The notes beneath the pieces are model-generated. The model was not told where the DNA came from. It was given only the letters and a program-made list of their open reading frames with translations, and ran no database searches. DNA of 20,953 nt, from the NCBI GenBank assembly GCA_015233285.1, contig JADFYA010000013.1:1-20953 (forward strand), given 5' to 3'. The translations under genes and the position numbers were made by a program. The stretch comes from Deltaproteobacteria bacterium. GTDB lineage: Bacteria > Desulfobacterota > JADFXK01. The stretch's first letter is position 1, and each line of letters starts with the position of its first letter. This document shows, piece after piece, positions 1-6,335 of this stretch.

Positions 1-573
1 ACGGACGTCTTGGGCAAGCTAACCAAAGACAACCCCATCATCGTGGACAAAGCCGGCCAATCCATCCGCCTCCTGGCCGAGGTTAACGGCAAGTATTTCT
101 TTCAGCCGACCAGGCACGCCGTGGTGTCTAAGACCGGCTCCAATGGCGACAAGTCGGTCTTGGCGGCCTTTGCGGCACCCCAGGCATTTTGCGAAGGCTT
201 GCTCCAAATCGGGGCCAAGCCTGGTGACAACATGACCTTAGCCAACAAAGAAACGACTCGGGTTAAAGGGGACGCCCTGGACGTGACCGTGACCTGGCCC
301 GGCGCCAAGAAATCATACACCCTCGACGAAGTGATCAAAGACAGCAACAAGAAGCCCATCGTCATGCGCTTCGGCGGCAACCTGGCCATGGCCAAGGACA
401 AAAGAACCGGCTGTCTCCTCTGCCTGGATTCCTGTCCGGTGGGTATCGTCAGTAATGAGGCCTATGCCTACGGGGCGGTGGAGAAAAGAAAAGAAGTGAC
501 CTTTATGGGCAACAAAGATGTCCTCCCCAAAGACGGTACGCCGGTCGTAGTAACCATAAAGTTGAAAAAATAG
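1..573 (+). CDS. YdjY-like iron-sulfur domain protein (5' end cut by window)
   Basis: The reading frame is open from base 1, so the gene probably starts outside the window; the TTG at 10 is only the first start-like codon inside it. About 190 codons remain. The N-terminal two thirds is a beta-rich domain resembling the YdjY family. Near the C-terminus (about 412-435) lies a cysteine cluster CLLCLDSCP, spacing C-x2-C-x3-C, of the kind used to bind an Fe-S cluster. E. coli YdjY is a poorly characterised ferredoxin-like protein in the ydj/ynj cluster that also contains the rhodanese YnjE. Here an exported rhodanese lies about 0.8 kb downstream, a parallel context. Only one cysteine cluster is visible, so electron transfer is inferred, not shown. 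An export signal cannot be judged because the N-terminus is missing. Confidence 0.7.
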   Translation, partial: TDVLGKLTKDNPIIVDKAGQSIRLLAEVNGKYFFQPTRHAVVSKTGSNGDKSVLAAFAAPQAFCEGLLQIGAKPGDNMTLANKETTRVKGDALDVTVTWPGAKKSYTLDEVIKDSNKKPIVMRFGGNLAMAKDKRTGCLLCLDSCPVGIVSNEAYAYGAVEKRKEVTFMGNKDVLPKDGTPVVVTIKLKK

Positions 574-626
574 TTGGGATTAAAGATATCCTGAGTTTGA
601 CGAGTGTTATCAATCGGGACACAGAA

Positions 627-722
627 ATGAATCCGCAGATTTCTCAGATAAACGCAGATGGAAGCGATCCACAGACCTATATCGGGCCGAATCTGGGCAA
701 CTTGGCGCAATCTGTAGATTTG
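627..722. repeat. Imperfect palindromic dispersed repeat, copy A
   Basis: The left arm (about 629-660) carries three spaced CAGAT-type words starting ATCCGCAGAT. The right arm (about 690-721) carries the decayed complement, with AATCTG and CAATCTGTAGAT words. A better-preserved copy lies at 8671-8774. Similarity between the copies also extends upstream of the left arm. The short ORFs crossing this stretch on both strands encode only translated repeat, so they are not annotated. It occupies most of the gap between the YdjY-like gene and the membrane-protein gene. Confidence 0.7.
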
Positions 723-817
723 ATCACGGTCCTTGATACCCATGGCGTAGCCTACTCGTCGAAGTCAGGTTCGAGATACGGCGAAATGCCTCCGGCCCGG
801 TCGGACGTCGGCGGGAC

Positions 818-1273
818 ATGGGAATGAGAAATAATGTTAGAGATCATGCCGGGATAGTCATCAAGGTCGGATCTGCCGCGGCCGCGGTCAGACTCAGTGC
901 GATGGGCCTGATCATTGGATTCTTGATCACCATCCTGAGCAACCATTGGGTCTGGCTGGATATGCGGTTCAATTCCGGGGTGATCATCCCCATTCTTGTG
1001 GTCTTGGGCGGGATAATCGGGCTGGGCACCGGGTTGTCCGTTAGTTTTCGGGTAGTTCTGCTCCTGGAAGCGATATTCTCGGCCGTCTGGTTGATCGATT
1101 ATGGGTTCGACCTGGATGCGCTACTGGTGGTCCCGGCCAGTCTGGTCAGAGACGGCCTCCGGCTCCGCACCCTGACCTTGCCGGAGATAAACCTAGGTCT
1201 CGGGCTGGTCGTACTGGCCGGAAACCTGGCCTGGCTACCCCAGGTGTTAAGCAAAGCCGGCAGGAAGATTTGA
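818..1273 (+). CDS. Small integral membrane protein of unknown function
   Basis: This 151-residue protein has about four hydrophobic segments, at residues ~24-45, 53-75, 77-95 and 122-142. A basic stretch (RDGLRLR, ~111-117) lies between the third and fourth. No catalytic motif is visible and I do not recognise the family. The ATG at 818 is followed two codons later by another in-frame ATG at 824, and either could be used; the upstream GGCGGG is only a weak ribosome binding site. It sits between the YdjY-like gene and the rhodanese on the same strand, separated by repeat DNA on one side and about 90 bp on the other. A role with those neighbours is possible but not shown. Confidence 0.6.
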   Translation: MGMRNNVRDHAGIVIKVGSAAAAVRLSAMGLIIGFLITILSNHWVWLDMRFNSGVIIPILVVLGGIIGLGTGLSVSFRVVLLLEAIFSAVWLIDYGFDLDALLVVPASLVRDGLRLRTLTLPEINLGLGLVVLAGNLAWLPQVLSKAGRKI

Positions 1274-1360
1274 CGCCACACTCCGGACCTAGAGACCGAC
1301 GGCAGAACTTATTGATTCATTTTACCACTATAGAGATACAACAAGGAGGAATGATCGACC

Positions 1361-1873
1361 ATGTCAAAAAGAAAGCTGATTTCCCTAATTGTATGTTCCA
1401 CCATTATCACGTTGATGCTGGGCGCGGCCGTGGCCTTCGCCTGGGGCGACAGCGAAGTTGATACGGAAAAGACGGCCGTGGCTTTTGCCCGGGAAGCAGC
1501 CAAGGGCGGTTACCAGATTGTCACGACTGATGAGTTGAAGAAATGGATCGACACCCAGAAACACATCTTGATCGTTGATACCATGCCCTTTGAAGACAGC
1601 TATAAAAAACAGCATGTTCCAGGGGCCGTGCAACTGGAGTTCCCCAAAGAAGAGATGACAACTTTAAGCGACAAAATGAAAGAGACCTTGATCGCCGTCT
1701 TAGGTTCGGACAAAGACCGGACCATCGTTTTTTACTGCGGGTTCACCAAGTGCGGCCGCAGTCACAATGGGGCCATGTGGGCGGTCAAGCTGGGCTACAA
1801 GAACGTTTACCGTTTCCCTGGCGGCATCAAAGCCTGGGCCGAGGCCAAGTATCCGGTGGAGTCCGCCAAGTAG
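1361..1873 (+). CDS. Exported rhodanese-domain protein (sulfurtransferase-like)
   Basis: The protein has 170 residues. A strong AAGGAGG site (1343-1349) sits 11 nt before the ATG. Residues 1-27 form a Sec signal peptide: basic start, hydrophobic core, AFA cleavage site before W28. The rhodanese domain follows (~52-168), with the typical HVPGAVQLEF strand (85-94) and an active-site loop FYCGFTKCGRS in which C126 is the expected persulfide-forming cysteine and R133 closes the loop. The loop is longer than the usual six residues and carries a second cysteine (C131), so substrate choice may differ from thiosulfate sulfurtransferases and a disulfide-based reaction is possible. It is expected to act in the periplasm. 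Transcription likely ends at the hairpin at 1932. Fold and location are well supported; the substrate is unknown. Confidence 0.87.
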   Translation: MSKRKLISLIVCSTIITLMLGAAVAFAWGDSEVDTEKTAVAFAREAAKGGYQIVTTDELKKWIDTQKHILIVDTMPFEDSYKKQHVPGAVQLEFPKEEMTTLSDKMKETLIAVLGSDKDRTIVFYCGFTKCGRSHNGAMWAVKLGYKNVYRFPGGIKAWAEAKYPVESAK

Positions 1874-1931
1874 CTATATCCGATCCAACAAACCATGTTC
1901 GATCCAAACAACCATGCTTAGCCAATATAAC

Positions 1932-1965
1932 GCCGGGAGGCTGTCACGCTCCTGGCTTTTTGTTT
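1932..1965 (+). terminator. Rho-independent terminator after the rhodanese gene
   Basis: An 8-bp stem pairs GCCGGGAG with CTCCTGGC (one G-U pair) around a 9-nt loop. A T-rich run beginning CTTTTTG follows directly. It starts about 60 bp after the rhodanese stop codon. Confidence 0.82.
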
Positions 1966-2246
1966 GGTGGGCGGGGCAGGGGAGGCTGGACAAGGGGGAA
2001 ATTGCTTGCCTCAAAAGGCAAAGAATGCTATGTTTATTGTAATTTCAATGGGGGTATTTGGCATATATTTCTTTTGGGACCCGAGAAAAATGGGATCGCA
2101 TACCTGGAATTATATTTGTCTCTCTAATCAATGGAAATACATGAGTTGTCGGAACGATGCGGTAACGGGTTATTTGGAAGCAAAACCCGAATGCGGGATT
2201 ATCTGGCACTCAATGAACAGAAGTTAGGCAAGCCACGGAGGATATC
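1966..2246. other. Intergenic DNA with a base-composition shift
   Basis: No convincing gene is present between the rhodanese terminator and the TIR gene. The short plus-strand ORFs here have no family resemblance and poor start contexts. From about 2020 the sequence becomes visibly AT-richer, continuing through the next gene, so the left boundary of an acquired segment probably lies here. No inverted or direct repeats marking an insertion were seen. Confidence 0.5.
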
Positions 2247-3755
2247 ATGACAAACGATCAAGAGGAAAAAATTCCGAAGATCTTCATTTCATACTCTTAC
2301 GATAGCGCGGATCATGAACAGTGGGTTGGAGAATTAGCATCTAAACTCATGAGGAACGGAATTGATGTCCTCCTTGATAAATGGGACTTGGGGCTTGGTG
2401 ACGATGTTCCAAAGTTTATGGAAACAAGCGTGTCTGCTTCAGACCGGGTATTAATGATTTGCACGGAATCCTATGTTAGGAAAGCAGATGAGGGGAAAGG
2501 TGGTGTGGGCTATGAAGCAACGATTGTCACTGCAGAATTAGTTAGAAACTTAGGAACCTCTAAGTTCATTCCAGTTGTCAGGCAAAAGGGTGATGAAAAA
2601 CTCTTACCCAAATCAATAGCAACAAGGCGCTATGTAGACCTAAGTGATGATCAGAATTTCGATGACCAGTTTGAAGTTCTTTTACGAGAACTCCATGAAG
2701 TTCCTGCTTCTCAGAAGCCTCCACTTGGGAAAAACCCTTTTGCTCGAGAGCCGTCAGGGGCTGAAACACCTTCAGGGCTAATCAGTTCAACTGGTTTATC
2801 CGATCTCACAGCACTATCTGATGATATCCTGACCGTATACCGCAAAGCTCTTGATATTGCGCGAAACGGGGATTCAGTTGCATGGGGAAGAATAATCAAG
2901 AATGCTCTATCGCAGATCTCAAGTGAATTGAGTGGTTGGAGAAATAAATATGCAAATAATTCGCTCAGGGATATACAGGCACTACATGAGATGGCGCTGG
3001 AAGGGGCTAACATCTATGCAGTGATATTTAGCATAGTTCTGGCTGGCATTGAATCAGGAAAAGATAAGTTCAAAAATCAGATCGGTTTAATAGATAAAAT
3101 TCTTGATCCAAGAGGATGGAATTATACTGGGAGTCAAACAATTGTATATTTTCCAGACGCAATTGCTTGTATTTACCAGGCGTTGAATGGGGCAATGTGT
3201 CTTCAAACGCATCAATTATCGCTTTCCGCAAAACTGGCAAGAATTAAGGTCATAAAAAAATTCGATAATAAGTCCATCCCTTTGTATCAACGACATGAGA
3301 TTGTCGGATGGCCTACAACATTAGGAAGAGAACCTGCAGCTATTTGGTCTTTCTTAATTAAATTATCCGAAAAATGGAACTGGCTAAATGAACCATTCGG
3401 CTCAGTTGAGGATTATCGAGAGTCGCTTTGCGCTTATTATTTGGTGCTCAATATTATTGAACTTATAGACATTATTACGGCAGGAGATGAACACCTACTT
3501 CAGAATGACAGAGTTAGGCTGCACATACCTCTGAGTTTTATGCAAGAAGATTTAGAGACTTTAAGAAGGGCATATCATTTACTTTTAGTTGATCCAGATC
3601 AGATTAGGGGTATCTGGGAAACGAGGAACATACAGGAAGAGAAGGTCAAGGAATTGTGGCCCAAGTGGGTTTATCATTTGAAAAATTGGCTTGGTAGAGA
3701 TTTTGGCTTTGGAACGACAATTATACATGAGAATCTATTTAGCGACATAGAATAA
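2247..3755 (+). CDS. TIR/SEFIR-domain protein, probable anti-phage effector
   Basis: The protein has 502 residues. GGAGGA (2237-2242) precedes the ATG. Residues ~10-150 form a TIR/SEFIR domain: strand A reads KIFISYSYDS, then LMRNGIDVLLDKWDL, SDRVLMICTESYV, and a helix containing GGVGYEATIV. E90 there is the likely counterpart of the catalytic glutamate of NAD-cleaving TIR domains. A linker (~150-190) leads to a ~310-residue mostly helical C-terminal part, rich in aromatic residues, which I cannot assign; it is presumably the sensing or oligomerising part. Bacterial TIR proteins of this layout commonly act in abortive infection by depleting NAD+. The gene is AT-richer than its neighbours, which suggests horizontal acquisition. 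No partner gene overlaps it, so it may act alone or with the cassette downstream. The domain is secure; NADase activity is inferred. Confidence 0.85.
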   Translation: MTNDQEEKIPKIFISYSYDSADHEQWVGELASKLMRNGIDVLLDKWDLGLGDDVPKFMETSVSASDRVLMICTESYVRKADEGKGGVGYEATIVTAELVRNLGTSKFIPVVRQKGDEKLLPKSIATRRYVDLSDDQNFDDQFEVLLRELHEVPASQKPPLGKNPFAREPSGAETPSGLISSTGLSDLTALSDDILTVYRKALDIARNGDSVAWGRIIKNALSQISSELSGWRNKYANNSLRDIQALHEMALEGANIYAVIFSIVLAGIESGKDKFKNQIGLIDKILDPRGWNYTGSQTIVYFPDAIACIYQALNGAMCLQTHQLSLSAKLARIKVIKKFDNKSIPLYQRHEIVGWPTTLGREPAAIWSFLIKLSEKWNWLNEPFGSVEDYRESLCAYYLVLNIIELIDIITAGDEHLLQNDRVRLHIPLSFMQEDLETLRRAYHLLLVDPDQIRGIWETRNIQEEKVKELWPKWVYHLKNWLGRDFGFGTTIIHENLFSDIE

Positions 3756-3899
3756 TTACCGAATTAGCACCTGTACGAGGAAGCTTGCGAATTCGTTCCT
3801 ATGATGTAGGTCGTTAGATGGTAATAGACCTATCTTACGAGAATCATTGAATCACAATGGCAACAACATCGAGCCCTCTTCAGGGCCGCGGTGGGTTAG
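3756..3899. other. Short junction between the TIR gene and the DUF3800 cassette
   Basis: About 145 bp without a gene. Composition changes from AT-rich to GC-rich near 3870, where a small hairpin (GCCCT/AGGGC, 3873-3886) occurs. There is no T-run after it, so it is not a good terminator. This is the likely right boundary of the AT-rich TIR segment. Confidence 0.4.
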
Positions 3900-4094
3900 T
3901 TGCGGGCCAATTCCAGGCTGAAACCCTCGGGATACTTCGTGCCGGTGCTGGAAAGAAAGCCGGATGTGAGCCAGATCAGTCTCGTCGCATTGGAGCGTCT
4001 AACGTGGGAGTTTCGCATCCAAAGTATTATCTTCGAGACGGAGCGGGATGTGTCAGCGCTGGACATTGCGGTTCCTGAGGGAGACGCGGTATGA
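3900..4094 (+). CDS. 64-codon ORF, possible small gene or remnant of a larger gene
   Basis: The frame runs from a TTG at 3900, directly after an in-frame TAG, to a TGA whose bases overlap the ATG of the DUF3800 gene (ATGA at 4091-4094). That four-base overlap is typical of translational coupling and suggests the frame is or was a real gene. The product looks like a folded C-terminal segment, with the stretch ERLTWEFRIQSIIFETERD. There is no convincing ribosome binding site before the TTG. It may therefore be the 3' remnant of a longer gene whose front was lost when the TIR segment arrived. Family not recognised. Confidence 0.4.
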   Translation: MRANSRLKPSGYFVPVLERKPDVSQISLVALERLTWEFRIQSIIFETERDVSALDIAVPEGDAV

Positions 4095-4804
4095 GCAAAA
4101 TTTTCAATATTTACTGTGACGAGTCCTGCCATCTCGAGAATGACGGGCAGAAGGCGATGGTGTTGGGTGCGGTCTGGTGTCCACTGGACAAGCGTCGGGA
4201 GATTGCTGTGCGGTTGCGGGAATTCAAGCAGAGACATCATATGTCGGCCTCATTTGAGGTGAAATGGACCAAGGTCTCCCCAGCAAAGAGAGATTTCTAT
4301 CTTGACATGATCGACTATTTTTTCGATGATGATGACCTGCACTTTCGAGCGTTGATTGTTCCGGACAAAGCCAAATTGCAGCACGATGCTTTTCCCGGCC
4401 AGGATCACGATACCTGGTACTATAAGATGTATTTTGACATGCTAAAGATTATCTTGAGGCCGGATGCGCGTTATCGAATTTACATGGACATCAAGGATAC
4501 GAGAGGCGCCGAGAAAGTAGCCAAGTTAAGTGAGGTATTGTGCAACAACATGTATGATTTTTCCCGCCAGGTGATTGAACGCCTGCAGTTGGTCCGTTCC
4601 CACGAAATTGAGCAGTTGCAACTTGCCGACCTCTTAATTGGCGCAATCAGCTACCTCAACCGGGGTTTGCAGGGCAATGCCGGGAAAATGGCCGTGATCG
4701 AAAGGATACAACAAAGATCGGGATACGCCCTGACTAAATCGACGCTTCTGAGGGAAGAAAAGGTCAATCTTTTTCGATGGCACGCAGCGGAGATTCTGAG
4801 ATGA
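4091..4804 (+). CDS. DUF3800 domain protein, predicted RNase H-like nuclease fold
   Basis: This 237-residue protein has the DUF3800 signature: an N-terminal FNIYCDES motif (D10, E11), MVLGAVWCP, a charged FEVKWTK strand (~55-61), YMDIKDT (D133, D136), and LQLADLLIGAISY near residues 176-188 (D180). The acidic residues on successive strands and a late helix fit an RNase H-like active site, as proposed for this family from sequence; no reaction is established. It starts inside the stop of the preceding frame (ATGA) and ends inside the start of the next gene (ATGA at 4801), so it is the middle member of a tightly coupled cassette. DUF3800 genes are frequent in mobile and defence-rich DNA. Composition is closer to the chromosome than to the TIR gene. 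Confidence 0.85.
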   Translation: MSKIFNIYCDESCHLENDGQKAMVLGAVWCPLDKRREIAVRLREFKQRHHMSASFEVKWTKVSPAKRDFYLDMIDYFFDDDDLHFRALIVPDKAKLQHDAFPGQDHDTWYYKMYFDMLKIILRPDARYRIYMDIKDTRGAEKVAKLSEVLCNNMYDFSRQVIERLQLVRSHEIEQLQLADLLIGAISYLNRGLQGNAGKMAVIERIQQRSGYALTKSTLLREEKVNLFRWHAAEILR

Positions 4805-5292
4805 GTGGAACTCCTGAGTGGCTGCCCCCGCTGGTGCTGCTCGATGACTACAGCGGCGACTGGGATGCCTACCTGGCAGCCATCTACGCGTGTTTCAAAC
4901 GAGATTTCGTTGAAAGTAAACCGGTGTTTCAGGGGCGGCGGCTGGGCCTGAAACGGTATCCCCTAACTAAAGGTAAAGAAGCAACTTTTTGGCACATGAT
5001 TTCAGAAGGTCAGGAGGAAGAAAATCGAATTCCAGATTTCAGGCGATGCGAACGAATACGATGGCCGAAGCCGGTCATAGAACACGAGAACGATCCGAAG
5101 GTGAAGTATTGGGTATCCGTCAAGCGTAAAGAGGATCGAATCCACATCTGGCTGGAAGAGGAAGATTACGTTGTCGTGCTTGCCGATCGTGGGGATTTCT
5201 TGTTGCCGTGGACGGCGTTTGTGATAACCAGACAGCATACCAGGCAAAAATTGAGGAAAGAGTACGAGGCGTACTGGAAAGGCAGACCATAA
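4801..5292 (+). CDS. Conserved protein of unknown function coupled to DUF3800
   Basis: The chosen start is the ATG at 4801, which overlaps the DUF3800 stop (ATGA); an upstream in-frame ATG at 4777 lies within the DUF3800 gene and is less likely. The product has 163 residues, no signal peptide and no membrane segment. Blocks that look conserved are RRLGLKRYPL with GKEATFWHMISEG (~46-70), RRCERIRWPKPVIEH (~81-95), and WLEEEDYVVVLADRGDFLLPW (~118-138). The mix of basic and aromatic residues with an acidic strand would suit a nucleic-acid-binding or small nuclease-like domain, but I cannot assign a family. Coupling to DUF3800 implies stoichiometric production and probably a shared job. Confidence 0.75.
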   Translation: MSGTPEWLPPLVLLDDYSGDWDAYLAAIYACFKRDFVESKPVFQGRRLGLKRYPLTKGKEATFWHMISEGQEEENRIPDFRRCERIRWPKPVIEHENDPKVKYWVSVKRKEDRIHIWLEEEDYVVVLADRGDFLLPWTAFVITRQHTRQKLRKEYEAYWKGRP

Positions 5293-5299
5293 AAAGGCT

Positions 5300-5335
5300 G
5301 AAGCCGCCCGGTAGGACGGCCTCGTAACTCTTTTT
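5300..5335 (+). terminator. Terminator-like hairpin after the DUF3800 cassette
   Basis: GAAGCCG (5300-5306) pairs with CGGCCTC (5317-5323) with one mismatch and an inner CC/GG pairing. A TTTTT run follows seven bases later. It lies eight bases after the stop of the 163-aa gene. The displaced T-run makes it weaker than the terminators at 1932 and 10187. Confidence 0.45.
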
Positions 5336-5350
5336 ACACATGGTAAATGA

Positions 5351-5458
5351 GCTACTGCAGTAATAATTGATGCGGCCGGCAAAGTCAAGGAAAACTTTTA
5401 TGGTGTGAATTTGCCGGACTACTCCAAAGACGCCCTGGTCGAGTATATTGTTCAGTCC
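5351..5458 (+). pseudogene. Short gene remnant ahead of the secreted protein gene
   Basis: After a TGA at 5348 a plus-strand frame reads as a plausible protein tail: AVIIDAAGKVKENFYG followed by VNLPDYSKDALVEYIV. It has no start codon or ribosome binding site and runs into the start region of the next gene in another frame (stop at 5504). I read it as the leftover C-terminal part of a deleted gene. The family is not identified; a thioredoxin-like tail is only one possibility. Confidence 0.3.
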
Positions 5459-5469
5459 CCGGAGAACTC

Positions 5470-6267
5470 ATGCAGATACCCAAGCCAACTCTCATCCTGT
5501 CATTGATGGTGGCTGTGTCGCTCTTCATGTCCCAGTCGGTTCTGGCGGACACGATTTATCTTTTTGGGAAGATAGGCGAGTTTCCCATCAGTGCCTCCAT
5601 GGACCGAAAAGAGAAAGATCTGTCCGGCTGGTATTTTTATCATTCCCAGGCCAAACAAATCCGCCTGGAAGGCCATATCGACGGCCATGGAACCTTTCGC
5701 CTGGAGGAAACAATAAACTACAAGAAAACGGGGAGTTTCGAGGGAAGCGTGACCCAGGGCCGTTGGGCTGGGACATGGCGCAAAACCATTGATGCCGCCC
5801 CGTTGCCGTTCTATCTTGAAGAGAATCATAATCAACTTAATAATGTTAGCGCCAACTACGATTGCACGGCCAAAGAGCGCGATGCCCAATTCCATTATAC
5901 CTACCGAAGGAAACTGAAACTGGCCATCGCCGCCGGAGTCGTGAAAGCCTTTCGTTCAGATCAAGGGGCCGCCCCGGATGGTTATGAAGAGGAGCAGTGC
6001 AGCATCGAATTGGCGTATATGAAGCAGGTGGCGTCAAAGGTAGGGATCTTGCTCCAGTCTAAGGGCGAGAATGCCGAAGAGGAAGCTAAAAAGTGCACGG
6101 TTCGAATCCTGGGCGATTCGGACATTCTCTGGATCCGTTTTGGAGATACGTCCCAAAAAGGAGACGACTGCCGCAGTACCGACTCCAGAATATTTTGCAG
6201 CCCCCGCATCTTCTGGAACGACCTCATTCTGGACCGCCGGACACAGAAATGCAAAGCCCTGAAATAA
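5470..6267 (+). CDS. Secreted protein of unknown function
   Basis: The protein has 265 residues. GGAG at 5461-5464 lies five bases before the ATG. Residues 1-26 form a Sec signal peptide ending SVLA before D27. The mature N-terminal part (~27-110) is beta-rich (GKIGEFPISASMDRK, GWYFYHSQAKQIRLEG, GRWAGTW), a pattern seen in small periplasmic beta-barrel or lipocalin-like domains. The C-terminal half contains several cysteines, the last cluster between ~210 and 262, which could form disulfides after export. No catalytic residues are recognised. The gene precedes the S9 peptidase by about 70 bp on the same strand, so co-transcription is possible. It has no obvious link to the defence genes upstream. 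Confidence 0.7.
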   Translation: MQIPKPTLILSLMVAVSLFMSQSVLADTIYLFGKIGEFPISASMDRKEKDLSGWYFYHSQAKQIRLEGHIDGHGTFRLEETINYKKTGSFEGSVTQGRWAGTWRKTIDAAPLPFYLEENHNQLNNVSANYDCTAKERDAQFHYTYRRKLKLAIAAGVVKAFRSDQGAAPDGYEEEQCSIELAYMKQVASKVGILLQSKGENAEEEAKKCTVRILGDSDILWIRFGDTSQKGDDCRSTDSRIFCSPRIFWNDLILDRRTQKCKALK

Positions 6268-6335
6268 GGTCATAGGGGAAGAGCATCTCCTTGCTCCAGA
6301 GGTTGTTGTGACCCCTAACCATAGGAGGTGCGCAG

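Noticed and set aside
468..827. Short ORFs on both strands (91 and 76 codons) after the YdjY-like gene
   Set aside because: They run through the palindromic repeat; the encoded peptides recur in the second repeat copy, which marks them as translated repeat.
1750..2227. Three overlapping plus-strand ORFs between the rhodanese and TIR genes
   Set aside because: Two overlap the rhodanese gene in other frames and two span the terminator; no family resemblance.
3857..4240. ORFs of 73 (plus) and 114 (minus) codons around the start of DUF3800
   Set aside because: They are out of frame with the coupled ORF and DUF3800, with poor starts; shadows.
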